64,000 bases of DNA from Beijerinckia mobilis (GTDB lineage Bacteria; Pseudomonadota; Alphaproteobacteria; Rhizobiales; Beijerinckiaceae), in the NCBI RefSeq assembly GCF_000745425.1, contig NZ_JQJH01000012.1:81710-145709 (forward strand). The letters are read 5' to 3'. The position numbers and the translations under genes were made by a program. Below the pieces are notes generated by a model that saw nothing but the letters and a program-made list of their open reading frames with translations, did not search any database and was not told the DNA's origin. This document shows, piece by piece, positions 1-7,843 of the stretch (position 1 is the first letter of the stretch; each line of letters starts with the position of its first letter).

Positions 1-408
1 TCGGGCGGTCTTGTGCCGGATTATGATGCGGTCCTGCTCGCACGGCGCACGCGGCCGCCCTTTGCCGGCGCCTTCTCCCTGCCAGGTGGCCTCGTCGAGA
101 TTGGCGAGCATCTGGAGACCGCGGCGCTGCGGGAATTAGGTGAGGAGGTTTCGGTCGAAGCGCGGATCGTCGCCTTCAACCGGCATGTCGAATCGATTGA
201 GGAAGATTCGGATCATCGTATCCGGTTTCATTTCGTCATCGCTTCTTTCGTCGGCGAGTGGCTTTCCGGCGAAGGCGAGATTGGCCCCGAGGCCAGCGAA
301 ATCCTCTGGGCGCGGCCCGATGCTTTACCGATAGAGATGTGTACACCGATGGTCGGGCCTGTGGTCGCCTCGGCCTACCCGCTCTTCCTTCAAAACAGGC
401 GATGCTGA
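1..408 (+). CDS. Nudix hydrolase, 5' end cut by window edge
   Basis: The reading frame is open from the first base, so the true start lies upstream of the window. About 135 C-terminal residues are visible. They contain a Nudix box of the form GX5EX7REUXEEXGU: GGLVEIGE is followed by a REL-GEEV segment. This box binds the divalent metal and diphosphate of nucleoside-diphosphate-linked substrates. The substrate cannot be read from the sequence; ADP-ribose, NADH or mutagenic dNTPs are all possible. The stop is one base before the next start, so the two genes are probably co-transcribed. The family call is firm and the specificity open. Confidence 0.85.
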   Translation, partial: SGGLVPDYDAVLLARRTRPPFAGAFSLPGGLVEIGEHLETAALRELGEEVSVEARIVAFNRHVESIEEDSDHRIRFHFVIASFVGEWLSGEGEIGPEASEILWARPDALPIEMCTPMVGPVVASAYPLFLQNRRC

Positions 409-409
409 C

Positions 410-1132
410 ATGCACAGGGAAATGGACCGGCTGCTTCGGGTTTTCACCTGTCTCCTCGCCGTCCTTCCCCTTTTGTCGGGGCCGGCGGGCGCCCAGTTCG
501 ACTGGTTCCAGAATGCGGAAAAGCCGCCCGGCTATCAGATGCCGGCGGCTCCGGCGCCGCACCAGCGTGCCCATGTAAAATCCCATCGGGATCATATCCA
601 GGGCAATTCCAGCCAAGGACGGCCGAAATTCCATCCGGCGGAGAAAGCCGCACGGCACGGGAAGGCCGCTCCGCCAGTGCTGCATACCGGCCGCACAGTC
701 GCCGTACCATCGAAGGAAAAGCGGAACGAAACGGCGCGCGGCAAAAAAGGACGCGCCAGACAGGAAACAGCGAAGGCCTCGCCTGAGGATCTCTCAGCAC
801 CCATCGCTCCGGTCGTCCCCAAACCGCCACATGCGCCTTATGAAAGCGACCTGCTTCGGCTCGCGGAAATCCTCGGCACTTTATCCTATCTCGAAACGCT
901 CTGTGGCAAACAGACGGAGAACTGGAATGCCAGAATGGCAGCCCTGATGGATGCGGAAGCCATTAATGAGGATGAACGAGAACGTCTCGCCGGCGCCTAC
1001 AATCACGGCATACGCGATTATCAGCTCTCCTACCGGACCTGTACGCCTAATGCACGGGCGGTCATCACACGGTTTTTTGCGGAAGGTGCCAGAATCAGCA
1101 ACAGCGTCATCGATCGCTACGGCACCTACTGA
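410..1132 (+). CDS. TIGR02301 family secreted protein
   Basis: This 240-residue protein starts with a hydrophobic signal-like segment (residues about 8-28, ending near AGAQ). A low-complexity, basic, proline-rich middle follows. The C-terminal part (about residues 140-235) holds the conserved segment with LLRLAEILG, LCG, YNHGIRDYQLSYRTCTP and a final helix. That pattern belongs to TIGR02301, an alphaproteobacterial family of unknown function. The protein is predicted to be periplasmic. It sits one base after the Nudix gene and is followed by a strong hairpin. An internal ATG at 422 is an alternative start close to an AGGGA sequence. Confidence 0.8.
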   Translation: MHREMDRLLRVFTCLLAVLPLLSGPAGAQFDWFQNAEKPPGYQMPAAPAPHQRAHVKSHRDHIQGNSSQGRPKFHPAEKAARHGKAAPPVLHTGRTVAVPSKEKRNETARGKKGRARQETAKASPEDLSAPIAPVVPKPPHAPYESDLLRLAEILGTLSYLETLCGKQTENWNARMAALMDAEAINEDERERLAGAYNHGIRDYQLSYRTCTPNARAVITRFFAEGARISNSVIDRYGTY

Positions 1133-1160
1133 CAACGCCGCAGCGCAACAAGCCAAACAA

Positions 1161-1200
1161 ACGCTCCGCGAAGCTCTCTTTCGAGGGTTTCGCGGAGCGT
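1161..1200 (+). terminator. Hairpin after the TIGR02301 gene
   Basis: Arms ACGCTCCGCGAA (1161-1172) and TTCGCGGAGCGT (1189-1200) pair perfectly over 12 bp, 28 bases after the stop codon. A short run of A and few T residues follow, so the intrinsic terminator is plausible rather than classical. Confidence 0.6.
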
Positions 1201-1272
1201 TCAAAAAGAAATACGGGTGATGCCGGCATATACATTCAGGCGTATATACCATGCGGCGAATCCAGATGCCGC

Positions 1273-1348
1273 TAGAGCGTTTCGGATACATCCAGAAACG
1301 CTCTACTCAAACAACCGGAGCATTTCCAACTGTCGGAAGATGCTCCGG
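1273..1348. repeat. Two adjacent GAGCRTTTY palindromes
   Basis: The first palindrome has perfect 11-bp arms TAGAGCGTTTC (1273-1283) and GAAACGCTCTA (1295-1305). The second has arms CCGGAGCATTTCC and GGAAGATGCTCCGG (1315-1348). The core GAGCRTTTY recurs near 17313, 29524 and elsewhere in the window, so these are members of a dispersed palindrome family. They lie between two convergent genes. Confidence 0.7.
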
Positions 1349-1412
1349 CCTCCTTCTGGCCAAGGACAGCGTGATGCTTGCGTCCGCAAACACCCGGTCC
1401 TGACAAGGAAGA

Positions 1413-1712
1413 TCAGGCGTGATCCTGAACGCCGTTGTGAACCTTGAACAGGACCTTGCCTTCGCGCCACTTGAACGGGCCTTCCTTATCGGCGACGTCG
1501 ATTTCGCGCTCGACGATAAGGCGATCGCACAGCATGATGATGATGTCTTCGAGCGGAGCAGAAGTGTCGTTTTCTTCGGTCATGCGATCGATGGACATTT
1601 CACCGAATTCCTCACCATCGACGTAATGCATGATGAAGACTTCTTCATGACCCGGAGCGCCATGCGCGTTGACCCGGAAAGTTTCTCCGCGATATTCGAA
1701 TTCACGTACCAT
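1413..1712 (-). CDS. Conserved small hypothetical protein
   Basis: This 99-residue acidic protein is likely cytoplasmic, with no signal peptide or membrane segment. It begins MVREFEYRGETFRVNAHG and contains the acidic stretch SIDRMTEENDTSAPLEDI. Its aromatic C-terminus (FKWREGKVLFKVHNG) suggests a small beta-rich domain. I do not recognise the family. Codon use matches the neighbours and the gene is flanked by non-coding DNA, which argues for a real gene. It is isolated and converges on the TIGR02301 gene. Confidence 0.6.
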   Translation of the reverse strand: MVREFEYRGETFRVNAHGAPGHEEVFIMHYVDGEEFGEMSIDRMTEENDTSAPLEDIIIMLCDRLIVEREIDVADKEGPFKWREGKVLFKVHNGVQDHA

Positions 1713-2142
1713 GTTGTCCGTCGCACTTTCTGGTTAGAGGGCTGCGTCGATAGTATAAACGGCGAGATGCCGCGAAAGCGTAAGTGAACAAACCATAATC
1801 ACGAGCACGAGAAGAGGTCAAGTCATCTGCGTACGCGTTCTTCTTGCCTTTTCATGAAGAAAGCGGGAGGTGACAGGCTGTTTTACTCCCGACGATCGGC
1901 TCTAAGCTCTCACGCAAGATATATGCAAGCACGAATTCTGTTGCTTTACGTATGCTAGCAGACATCATAATTATATACTTTGTGATATAGCTTGTTCTGC
2001 TACTGCAAACGATATCCGTTCCGGTATTTCAACTTACTTCTATGGTTCTAAAGGTGTTCCCTAAAAACCAGCGCGGCGGCGCACCCGGGCGCGGCGGGAA
2101 AGTCCCTCTGAGAACCCTCCCCGCACCACCCCGGCAACGATG
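1713..2142. other. Intergenic region without a recognised gene
   Basis: About 430 bases, AT-rich in the middle (1910-2040) and GC-rich near 2070-2110. It holds the promoter side of the small minus-strand gene and the downstream side of the dihydroorotase gene. I see no RNA gene and no convincing reading frame. Confidence 0.5.
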
Positions 2143-3477
2143 TCATTTTGTTAGAAACCGCACAGCTTCACCCTCGCCAGGCGTCACAAGCTCGCCTTCC
2201 CACATGACCTTCCGGCCCCTGACGAAAGTACCGACTGGCCAGCCGGTGACTTGCTTGCCGTCATAGGGAGTCCAGCCAGCGCGTGAGGCAATCGCTTCAT
2301 TGCGAATGGTCTCCTGCCGCTTCAAATCCACCACGGTCAAATCTGCGTCATAACCCACCGCGATGCGGCCCTTGCCGGCAATGCCGAAAAGACGCGCGGG
2401 GCCGGCGCTCGTCAAATCCACAAAGCGTTCGAGTGTCAGACGCCCGGCGTGGACATGATCAAGCATCAAAGGCACCAGCGTCTGCACGCCGGTCATGCCG
2501 GAGGGGCTTTGTGGATAGGGCTTGGCTTTTTCCTCCAGCGTATGCGGCGCATGGTCGGATCCGAGAATATCGACGATGCTCTGTGCAACCCCGTACCAGA
2601 GGTGTTCCCGATGCCGCGCATCACGGACCGGCGGATTCATCTGCATGAGCGTGCCGAGCCGCGTATAATCATCAGCGCATAGGGTCAGATGATGCGGCGT
2701 GATTTCGACACTGACCCGATCCTTGTAATCGGCGAGGAAATCGATCTCCTCCGCTGTGGAAACATGCAGCACATGGATCAGCGCATTCTGTTCCTGGGCA
2801 ATCCGCACGAGGCGCCGTGTCGAAAGCAATGCGGCTTCCTCATCGCGCCACAGCGGATGCGAGGCGGGATCGCCCGCAACCCGCACCGGCTTGCGCTCGT
2901 TCAGCCGGGCCTCATCCTCGGAATGGAAAGCGGCGCGGCGCCGTGTCTGCGCCAGAATGCGGGCAATTCCCTCATCATCCTCAACGAGCAGGCTGCCGGT
3001 CGAGGATCCCATGAAAACCTTGATGCCGGCCGCGCCGGGAAGCCGCTCAAGTTCGGGAATATCCTTGGGATTGTCATAGGTGCCACCGACCCAGAAAGCG
3101 AAATCGCAATGCATGCGATGGGTCGCAAGGGCGACCTTGTCGGCGAGTTCCGCCGCGCCGGTCGTCAACGGATTGGTGTTGGGCATCTCAAAAACGGCGG
3201 TGACCCCGCCGAGCACGGCCCCGCGCGAGCCGGTTTCGAGATCCTCCTTATGCGTCAGGCCCGGCTCGCGAAAATGCACCTGGGTGTCGATGACGCCCGG
3301 AAGAATATGCAGCCCCCGCGCGTCGACCGTTTCTCCGGCGCTCGCCTGACCGAGAGCGCCGATCGCGGCGATCCTGCCATTCCTGATGCCGATGTCACGC
3401 GCGCCGATGCCATTGTGATCGACGACGATCCCTCCGGTGATGAGGAGATCGAAATTCTGCGCCTTGTTCAGCCCCAT
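2143..3477 (-). CDS. pyrC: Dihydroorotase-family amidohydrolase (class I type)
   Basis: This 444-residue cyclic amidohydrolase matches the alphaproteobacterial dihydroorotase branch. Visible family motifs are DTQVHFREPG near residue 63, EMPNTNPLT, GIKVFMGSSTGS, AFHSEDE, HVLHVST and ILGSDHAPHT, the last carrying the catalytic aspartate. Dihydroorotase closes carbamoyl-aspartate to dihydroorotate in pyrimidine synthesis. One oddity is that the first metal-binding motif, usually DxHxH, reads D-T-Q-V-H, so the first histidine is glutamine. I believe this substitution is common in this branch, but it leaves open whether the substrate is dihydroorotate or a related imide or hydantoin. The gene stands alone. 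Confidence 0.8.
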   Translation of the reverse strand: MGLNKAQNFDLLITGGIVVDHNGIGARDIGIRNGRIAAIGALGQASAGETVDARGLHILPGVIDTQVHFREPGLTHKEDLETGSRGAVLGGVTAVFEMPNTNPLTTGAAELADKVALATHRMHCDFAFWVGGTYDNPKDIPELERLPGAAGIKVFMGSSTGSLLVEDDEGIARILAQTRRRAAFHSEDEARLNERKPVRVAGDPASHPLWRDEEAALLSTRRLVRIAQEQNALIHVLHVSTAEEIDFLADYKDRVSVEITPHHLTLCADDYTRLGTLMQMNPPVRDARHREHLWYGVAQSIVDILGSDHAPHTLEEKAKPYPQSPSGMTGVQTLVPLMLDHVHAGRLTLERFVDLTSAGPARLFGIAGKGRIAVGYDADLTVVDLKRQETIRNEAIASRAGWTPYDGKQVTGWPVGTFVRGRKVMWEGELVTPGEGEAVRFLTK

Positions 3478-3652
3478 GGCCCATCCATTGCTTGTCGTGC
3501 CGCAAGGCTATGCCCGGCGGTTTGCGGAAAGATCTTTTCACTCGAAAAGATCAATTCACTTAGGCCAGGGGCGGCAGGGGCGGAACAGATTTTTCCTCAA
3601 AATTCGCTTCGCGTCCTCCTTCCTGTCCCAAATGCGCTGGCAGGGTCTTATC

Positions 3653-3778
3653 CCAAGTTTCCTTCGTCCCAACCTGTCGGGATGAAGGAGATCGGCGGAA
3701 AGCCGCCGCCCCGCGGTCGCGGGATTAAACTAAGTTTCTATGAGCAAGTCTCAATGAGTCATTCTCATTGAGACTTGG
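3653..3778 (+). repeat. Composite dispersed repeat, copy 1
   Basis: A three-part element: a hairpin with arms CCTTCGTCCC/GGGATGAAGG (3661-3688), the block GGCGGAAAGCCGCC then CCCGCGGTCGCGGG (about 3693-3723), and a perfect 14-bp palindrome with arms CAAGTCTCAATGAG (3745-3758) and CTCATTGAGACTTG (3764-3777) around the loop TCATT. The same modules in the same relative order occur in reverse orientation at 9400-9506, and in part at 25434-25485. It lies in the divergent promoter region of pyrC and ygfZ. Confidence 0.8.
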
Positions 3779-3871
3779 TGTAAATGTCCTGTTATTTTCC
3801 GCGCCCTATCCCATTTGAGCCGGGGACGTCGCCGCTCCTGCAAGCGGACGGATAAGCATCGAGGATCTCGG

Positions 3872-4747
3872 ATGGATCAAGGAACCTGCACTCTCACCGA
3901 TCGTGGCGTCCTCAAAATCGTCGGCGATGCGACGACCTTGCTGCACAAGGTCATCACCAACACCATGCTCAATTTCACGCCGGGCGAAGCGCGCTACAGC
4001 GCGCTTTTGACGCCGCAAGGCAAGCTGCTGTTCGATTTCTTCATTCTGCCCCTGCCCGAGGGTCCGGAGGCCGGTTATTATATCGATTGCGTCAAGGCGC
4101 AGGTGCCCGATCTCATCAAGCGCATTAATTTTCACAAGATGCGCGCCAAATTCACCGTAGAGGATGTGTCCGACACCTTGGGTGTCGCTGCCGTCTGGGG
4201 CGGCGCGAAAGTGCCGGAGATTGAAGGCGCCATCGTCTATCCCGACGCACGCGCGCCCGAGATGGGCTTCCGCCTCATCGCGCCACTCGCGGCTCTTGCC
4301 GCCCTGCCCGCCGACGACACCGCCTATGAAGTCCATCGCGTTGCCCTCGGCGTACCAAAGGGCGGGGTCGATTTCCCCTATGGCGATACGTTCCTGCATG
4401 ACGCCAATATCGACCGCTGCAATGGCGTCGATTACAAAAAAGGCTGCTATGTCGGGCAGGAGGTCGTCGCCCGGGTGCATTTCCGCAAATCGGCGCGCAA
4501 ACGCATCATTCCGCTCCATTTCGATGGCCCCGCACCGGCGCTCGGCACGGAAATCAAGGCGGGTGATATAGCCATCGGCCAGGTCAGTTCCATCGCCGGT
4601 GCCAGTGGTCTCGGCACGCTGCGCCTCGACAAGTTGGAAGATGCGAAGGCAGCCGGAACCCCGGTCAAGGCGGGAGAGGCTCTCGTCGAAGCTTTCGTGC
4701 CGCCGGAATTCATCGAGGAAGCAGCAGGCGTCGAAAAACGTCTTTGA
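3872..4747 (+). CDS. ygfZ: Folate-binding protein YgfZ (GcvT-like, Fe-S maturation)
   Basis: This 291-residue protein is of the YgfZ/IBA57 family, related to the T-protein of the glycine cleavage system. Members help mature a subset of Fe-S enzymes in a tetrahydrofolate-dependent way. The diagnostic motif KGCYVGQE, with the conserved cysteine, lies near residues 190-198. The N-terminal LTDRGVLKIVGDAT and LTPQGKLLFDFF segments are also typical. I chose ATG 3872 because the protein then begins with family-like sequence; in-frame TTG 3815 adds an unlikely leader. The next genes are cytochrome c maturation genes, separated by a terminator. Confidence 0.9.
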   Translation: MDQGTCTLTDRGVLKIVGDATTLLHKVITNTMLNFTPGEARYSALLTPQGKLLFDFFILPLPEGPEAGYYIDCVKAQVPDLIKRINFHKMRAKFTVEDVSDTLGVAAVWGGAKVPEIEGAIVYPDARAPEMGFRLIAPLAALAALPADDTAYEVHRVALGVPKGGVDFPYGDTFLHDANIDRCNGVDYKKGCYVGQEVVARVHFRKSARKRIIPLHFDGPAPALGTEIKAGDIAIGQVSSIAGASGLGTLRLDKLEDAKAAGTPVKAGEALVEAFVPPEFIEEAAGVEKRL

Positions 4748-4779
4748 TCCCTTCCCCAGAATGCAACGGAAGGGATCAA
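4744..4779 (+). terminator. Terminator-like hairpin overlapping the ygfZ stop
   Basis: Perfect 12-bp arms TTGATCCCTTCC (4744-4755) and GGAAGGGATCAA (4768-4779). The stop codon is part of the first arm. No T-run follows, so efficiency is uncertain. Confidence 0.6.
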
Positions 4780-4918
4780 AAGCCCTTCCGCTTAATAAAT
4801 CAGCTCGATTCGAGTGAAATTTGCTTTTTGCGACCGATCGGCTTAGGAGAAGCGTGATACGGATTTCGTTCCGCGCCGCCGCTTAAGCTTCCGTCGAAGT
4901 CCATTTCCTCATAAATCG

Positions 4919-5680
4919 ATGCCCAATTTCGCCAATCCCACAACTTTCCTGACCTGGACCAGCCGCCTTCTGCCTTGGCTCATCGCGCTGACGTCCGTCC
5001 TGTTTGGGCTTGGCCTTTATCTCTCCTGGTTCATCGCACCGCCCGATTACCAGCAGGGCGAAACGGTGCGGATCATGTATCTGCACGTGCCAGCTGCCTG
5101 GTTGTCCATGTTCATTTATTTTACCATGGCCTCGGCAGCGCTCGGAACATTGGTCTGGCGGCATCCGCTCGCTGATGCCGCGCAAAAGGCTGCCGCACCT
5201 CTGGGGGCGGGGTTCACTTTTCTCTGTCTCGTCACCGGCTCGCTATGGGGCAAGCCGATGTGGGGCACCTGGTGGGTCTGGGATGCGCGGCTTACCTCGG
5301 TTCTGGTGCTGTTTCTGATCTATCTCGGCCTTGTCGCTTTGTGGCAGACGATCGAGGATAGCGGCAAGGCGGCCCGTGCCGCGGCCATTCTGACCCTCGT
5401 CGGCGCCGTGAACATTCCGATCATTAAATTTTCGGTGGACTGGTGGAATACGCTGCATCAGCCAGCCTCCGTCTTCCGGCTGGGCGGTCCGGCCATCGCC
5501 TCCTCCATGCTCTGGCCGCTGATCATCATGGCGCTTGCGTTTACGAGCCTGTTCATGACCCTGCATCTCGGTGCCATCCGCAACGAGATTCTGCGCCGGC
5601 GCCTGCATCGGCTGGCCATGCTGGCCGCCTCCGGTGCGGCCGCCACCTATCCCGCCGCCAAGGCAGAAGCCGTTTCATGA
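4919..5680 (+). CDS. ccmC: Haem exporter / haem handling protein CcmC
   Basis: This 253-residue inner-membrane protein has six predicted membrane helices. The periplasmic tryptophan-rich motif WGTWWVWDARLT (about residues 118-129) and the flanking histidines in YLHVPAAW and NTLHQPAS are characteristic of CcmC. It presents haem to CcmE during System I cytochrome c maturation. The stop overlaps the ccmD start by 4 bases, so translation is coupled. CcmA and CcmB, the ABC partners normally encoded just upstream, are not in the window. Confidence 0.95.
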   Translation: MPNFANPTTFLTWTSRLLPWLIALTSVLFGLGLYLSWFIAPPDYQQGETVRIMYLHVPAAWLSMFIYFTMASAALGTLVWRHPLADAAQKAAAPLGAGFTFLCLVTGSLWGKPMWGTWWVWDARLTSVLVLFLIYLGLVALWQTIEDSGKAARAAAILTLVGAVNIPIIKFSVDWWNTLHQPASVFRLGGPAIASSMLWPLIIMALAFTSLFMTLHLGAIRNEILRRRLHRLAMLAASGAAATYPAAKAEAVS

Positions 5681-5862
5681 TGCAGGATCCGAATCTTTCC
5701 TATGTCTTCGCCGCCTATGGCATCGGCTGTCTGATCATTCTGGGAATGATCTTCGCGGTCTGGCGGGACTATCGGAACTTGCGCCGGCAATTGGCGATCT
5801 TCGGCGCAGGGACCGAGCGGCGGTCAGGCCACGGCTCCGGCCGCGACCAAGGTAGCCACTGA
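5677..5862 (+). CDS. ccmD: Haem exporter subunit CcmD
   Basis: A 61-residue protein starting at the ATGATG that overlaps the ccmC stop. It has one membrane segment (about residues 8-27, YVFAAYGIGCLIILGMIFAV) followed by the basic stretch WRDYRNLRRQLA. This is the usual CcmD design, a small subunit that stabilises or releases the CcmABC-holoCcmE complex. Size, position and topology support the call more than sequence identity does. The stop is two bases before ccmG. Confidence 0.85.
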   Translation: MMQDPNLSYVFAAYGIGCLIILGMIFAVWRDYRNLRRQLAIFGAGTERRSGHGSGRDQGSH

Positions 5863-5864
5863 CC

Positions 5865-6506
5865 ATGCAGGAACCCTTGCCACAGTCGACGCCTGGCAGC
5901 CATCCCGCGCGCAGGCGCTCTCTGCTGCTTTATGTGCCGCTCGCAATCTTTCTCGCGATCGCAGGCCTGTTTCTGCTGCGGCTCTTTTCCGGTGATGCGT
6001 CGCTCATCCCCTCGGCCCTGATCAACCGCCCCGCGCCGGATTTCAAACTCGGAGCCGTCGAAGGATTCGAAGGTGTGCCGGGACTTTCGCGGGCGGATCT
6101 CGCGCAGGGCCATGTCAGCGTCGTCAATTTCTTCGCTTCATGGTGCGTGCCCTGCCGTCAGGAACATCCGGTGCTGATGCAGCTTGCCGCCGATCCGGCT
6201 CTGAGCCGCGCTGGCCTGCGTCTCGTCGGCATCGCCTACAAGGATAAGCCTGACAACATCCGCCAGTTTCTCGCCCAGAGCGGCGGCAACCCCTATGCGG
6301 CCATAGGTGACGACACCAAGGGCCGGGTCGGTATCGATTGGGGTCTTTATGGTGTGCCCGAAACCTATGTGGTTCGCGGGGACGGCACAATCGCCTATAA
6401 ATTCATCGGCCCGCTATCGGACGAGACTTTGCGCGATACACTCGTGCCGGAAATCAGGAAAGCCGGGCTCACGCTGCCGTCGGCCGCGGCGGCTCCGACC
6501 CGCTGA
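5865..6506 (+). CDS. ccmG: Thiol:disulfide interchange protein CcmG/DsbE
   Basis: This 213-residue protein is anchored by an N-terminal membrane helix (about residues 19-41). It has a periplasmic thioredoxin fold with the active site FFASWCVPCRQEHP (CVPC) and a later cis-proline segment YGVPETYVV. CcmG keeps apocytochrome c haem-binding cysteines reduced for haem ligation. It closes the ccmC-ccmD-ccmG operon. The GVPETY element and the N-terminal anchor fit CcmG better than a general DsbA- or TlpA-type protein. Confidence 0.93.
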   Translation: MQEPLPQSTPGSHPARRRSLLLYVPLAIFLAIAGLFLLRLFSGDASLIPSALINRPAPDFKLGAVEGFEGVPGLSRADLAQGHVSVVNFFASWCVPCRQEHPVLMQLAADPALSRAGLRLVGIAYKDKPDNIRQFLAQSGGNPYAAIGDDTKGRVGIDWGLYGVPETYVVRGDGTIAYKFIGPLSDETLRDTLVPEIRKAGLTLPSAAAAPTR

Positions 6507-6559
6507 TCTTGAAGGCGCATATACGCGCCCTTATCCCCACGATCATCAAAGCCGGTGAG

Positions 6560-7234
6560 TCAAAGGCTCTGCATATACATTTTGATCGCCGTGGTGCGAT
6601 GCGTACATTCCAGTTTTCTGAAGATGTTGGTGATATGCGATTTGACGGTGCCGTTGGATATGCCGAGACGCGCGGCAATCTGCAGCGTCCGCAATCCCTT
6701 GCTCATGAGATCGAGAACCTCGACCTGCCGCGTCGTCAATTGTGATAATTGCCTGGTTTCATCGGCCCCCTGCAATGCCAGCGATTGTGTGGCGCCGGAG
6801 CCGAGCATATCGATGAATTTGACGATATCTTCGAGCGTGCTTTCCGGATCGATGATACCGGCGATGCCCTGCGTCCGGAAGGCATTGAGATGAAACTGCT
6901 TGATCGAGGCAATGATGCCGACTGCGCGCTCGCACGTTTGCATGCGCTGAAACAGAGCCCGGTTTTCCAGTGCCGTCAGCGCGAGCCAGGCCGGTGCGTC
7001 GAGAAGAACGACATCGCCCGCTCCGGTACGCGCAAGCATCTCTTCGGCGGAGGCCAAATCGGGGGACAGGAAGATGTCGCATTCTGCATAGCGGCTTTCC
7101 TTCTTCATCGCGAAGAGAAGGCCAAACCGCATGAGCGGAATTTCATGAATGATGACGATCATCGACGATCGAAACTGACGCTCCCCATCGTTGGATGCTG
7201 ATGAGGAGAGAGAGTTGCCGCATTGCAAATCCAT
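6560..7234 (-). CDS. LuxR/NarL-type regulator with degenerate receiver domain
   Basis: The C-terminal 65 residues are a LuxR-type helix-turn-helix with QLTTRQVEVLDLMSKGL, IAARLGISNGTVKSHITNIFRKL. The N-terminal 120 residues resemble a response-regulator receiver but lack the usual pair of acidic residues after strand 1 (IIHEIPLMRFG in place of DDHPLVR) and the conserved lysine (GIAGIIDPES). A possible phospho-acceptor aspartate remains in VVLLDAP. Conventional phosphorelay control is therefore doubtful. An internal ATG at 7162 (MIVIIHEIPL) matches receiver N-termini better and may be the real start. No sensor kinase is adjacent. Confidence 0.8.
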   Translation of the reverse strand: MDLQCGNSLSSSASNDGERQFRSSMIVIIHEIPLMRFGLLFAMKKESRYAECDIFLSPDLASAEEMLARTGAGDVVLLDAPAWLALTALENRALFQRMQTCERAVGIIASIKQFHLNAFRTQGIAGIIDPESTLEDIVKFIDMLGSGATQSLALQGADETRQLSQLTTRQVEVLDLMSKGLRTLQIAARLGISNGTVKSHITNIFRKLECTHRTTAIKMYMQSL

Positions 7235-7843
7235 TGTGACCTGACCGTTCCCAGCAACGTGTCATCGCCCACGGCGTCCAAGTGTCGGCCGAGTTGAAAA
7301 CTCTGCCGGGGTGGATACGATCTGATGGCTAGGCCTTGGCTCAGGCAATTCACGACTATCGTTCAGGCAGGCCAAGGTGATCCGTCGAGACGATCCAGTC
7401 CACAGGAACACGCTCACGCGATGACGATAGAGGTCAGAGCATAATGCCGACCCCTGAGGTTCCTCCGAATACAAAGCGTCATCGATCACGTCAGAATGTG
7501 ATCAATAAGACTTCGGCTTGAAAGCAGCCGCGCCGCTCGAAGAGCAGAAACACCGGCGTGCATGATCCCGATGAGGCGTACTCATTGAGATTGAATGTAA
7601 ATTTCTATTTGCAACATTTGCGAATGCAGGGACGTTTTGTCACTCAGATTCTTGTGAACAATGGCAAAACGAAGATATTAATTCAGTTAATTTTGCAAAT
7701 AGCGGGCGAGAGAAATCAAGACTATAATCCGCATCGCGTGACGGGGCCGAGCCCGGATCACATAAAAGGGCAACCCGCCGCGATCGGCTGAAACATACCG
7801 CGCTCGGTGCGGAACCTCATGACGCAACCGGACGAGACGTGAG
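7235..7843. other. Intergenic region with candidate regulator sites
   Basis: About 600 bases between divergent regulators. The left part (7235-7560) holds nothing I recognise. The right part is AT-rich (7580-7710), contains TTTGCAA-type sequences listed separately, and is probably the promoter of the ScfR-like gene. A 77-codon frame at 7558-7791 has no supporting features. Confidence 0.5.
7608..7701. promoter_or_regulatory. Candidate TTTGCAA operators upstream of the ScfR-like regulator
   Basis: TTTGCAACATTTGCGAA (7608-7624) and AATTTTGCAAATA (7689-7701) resemble the AACTTTGCAAA-type sites bound by RamB/ScfR-family regulators. They lie 150-240 bases upstream of a member of that family, which would fit autoregulation. 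This is inference from similarity only. Confidence 0.4.

Noticed and set aside
7558..7791. Possible 77-residue protein before the ScfR-like gene
   Set aside because: It spans the AT-rich promoter area with candidate operators and lacks a ribosome site or similarity.
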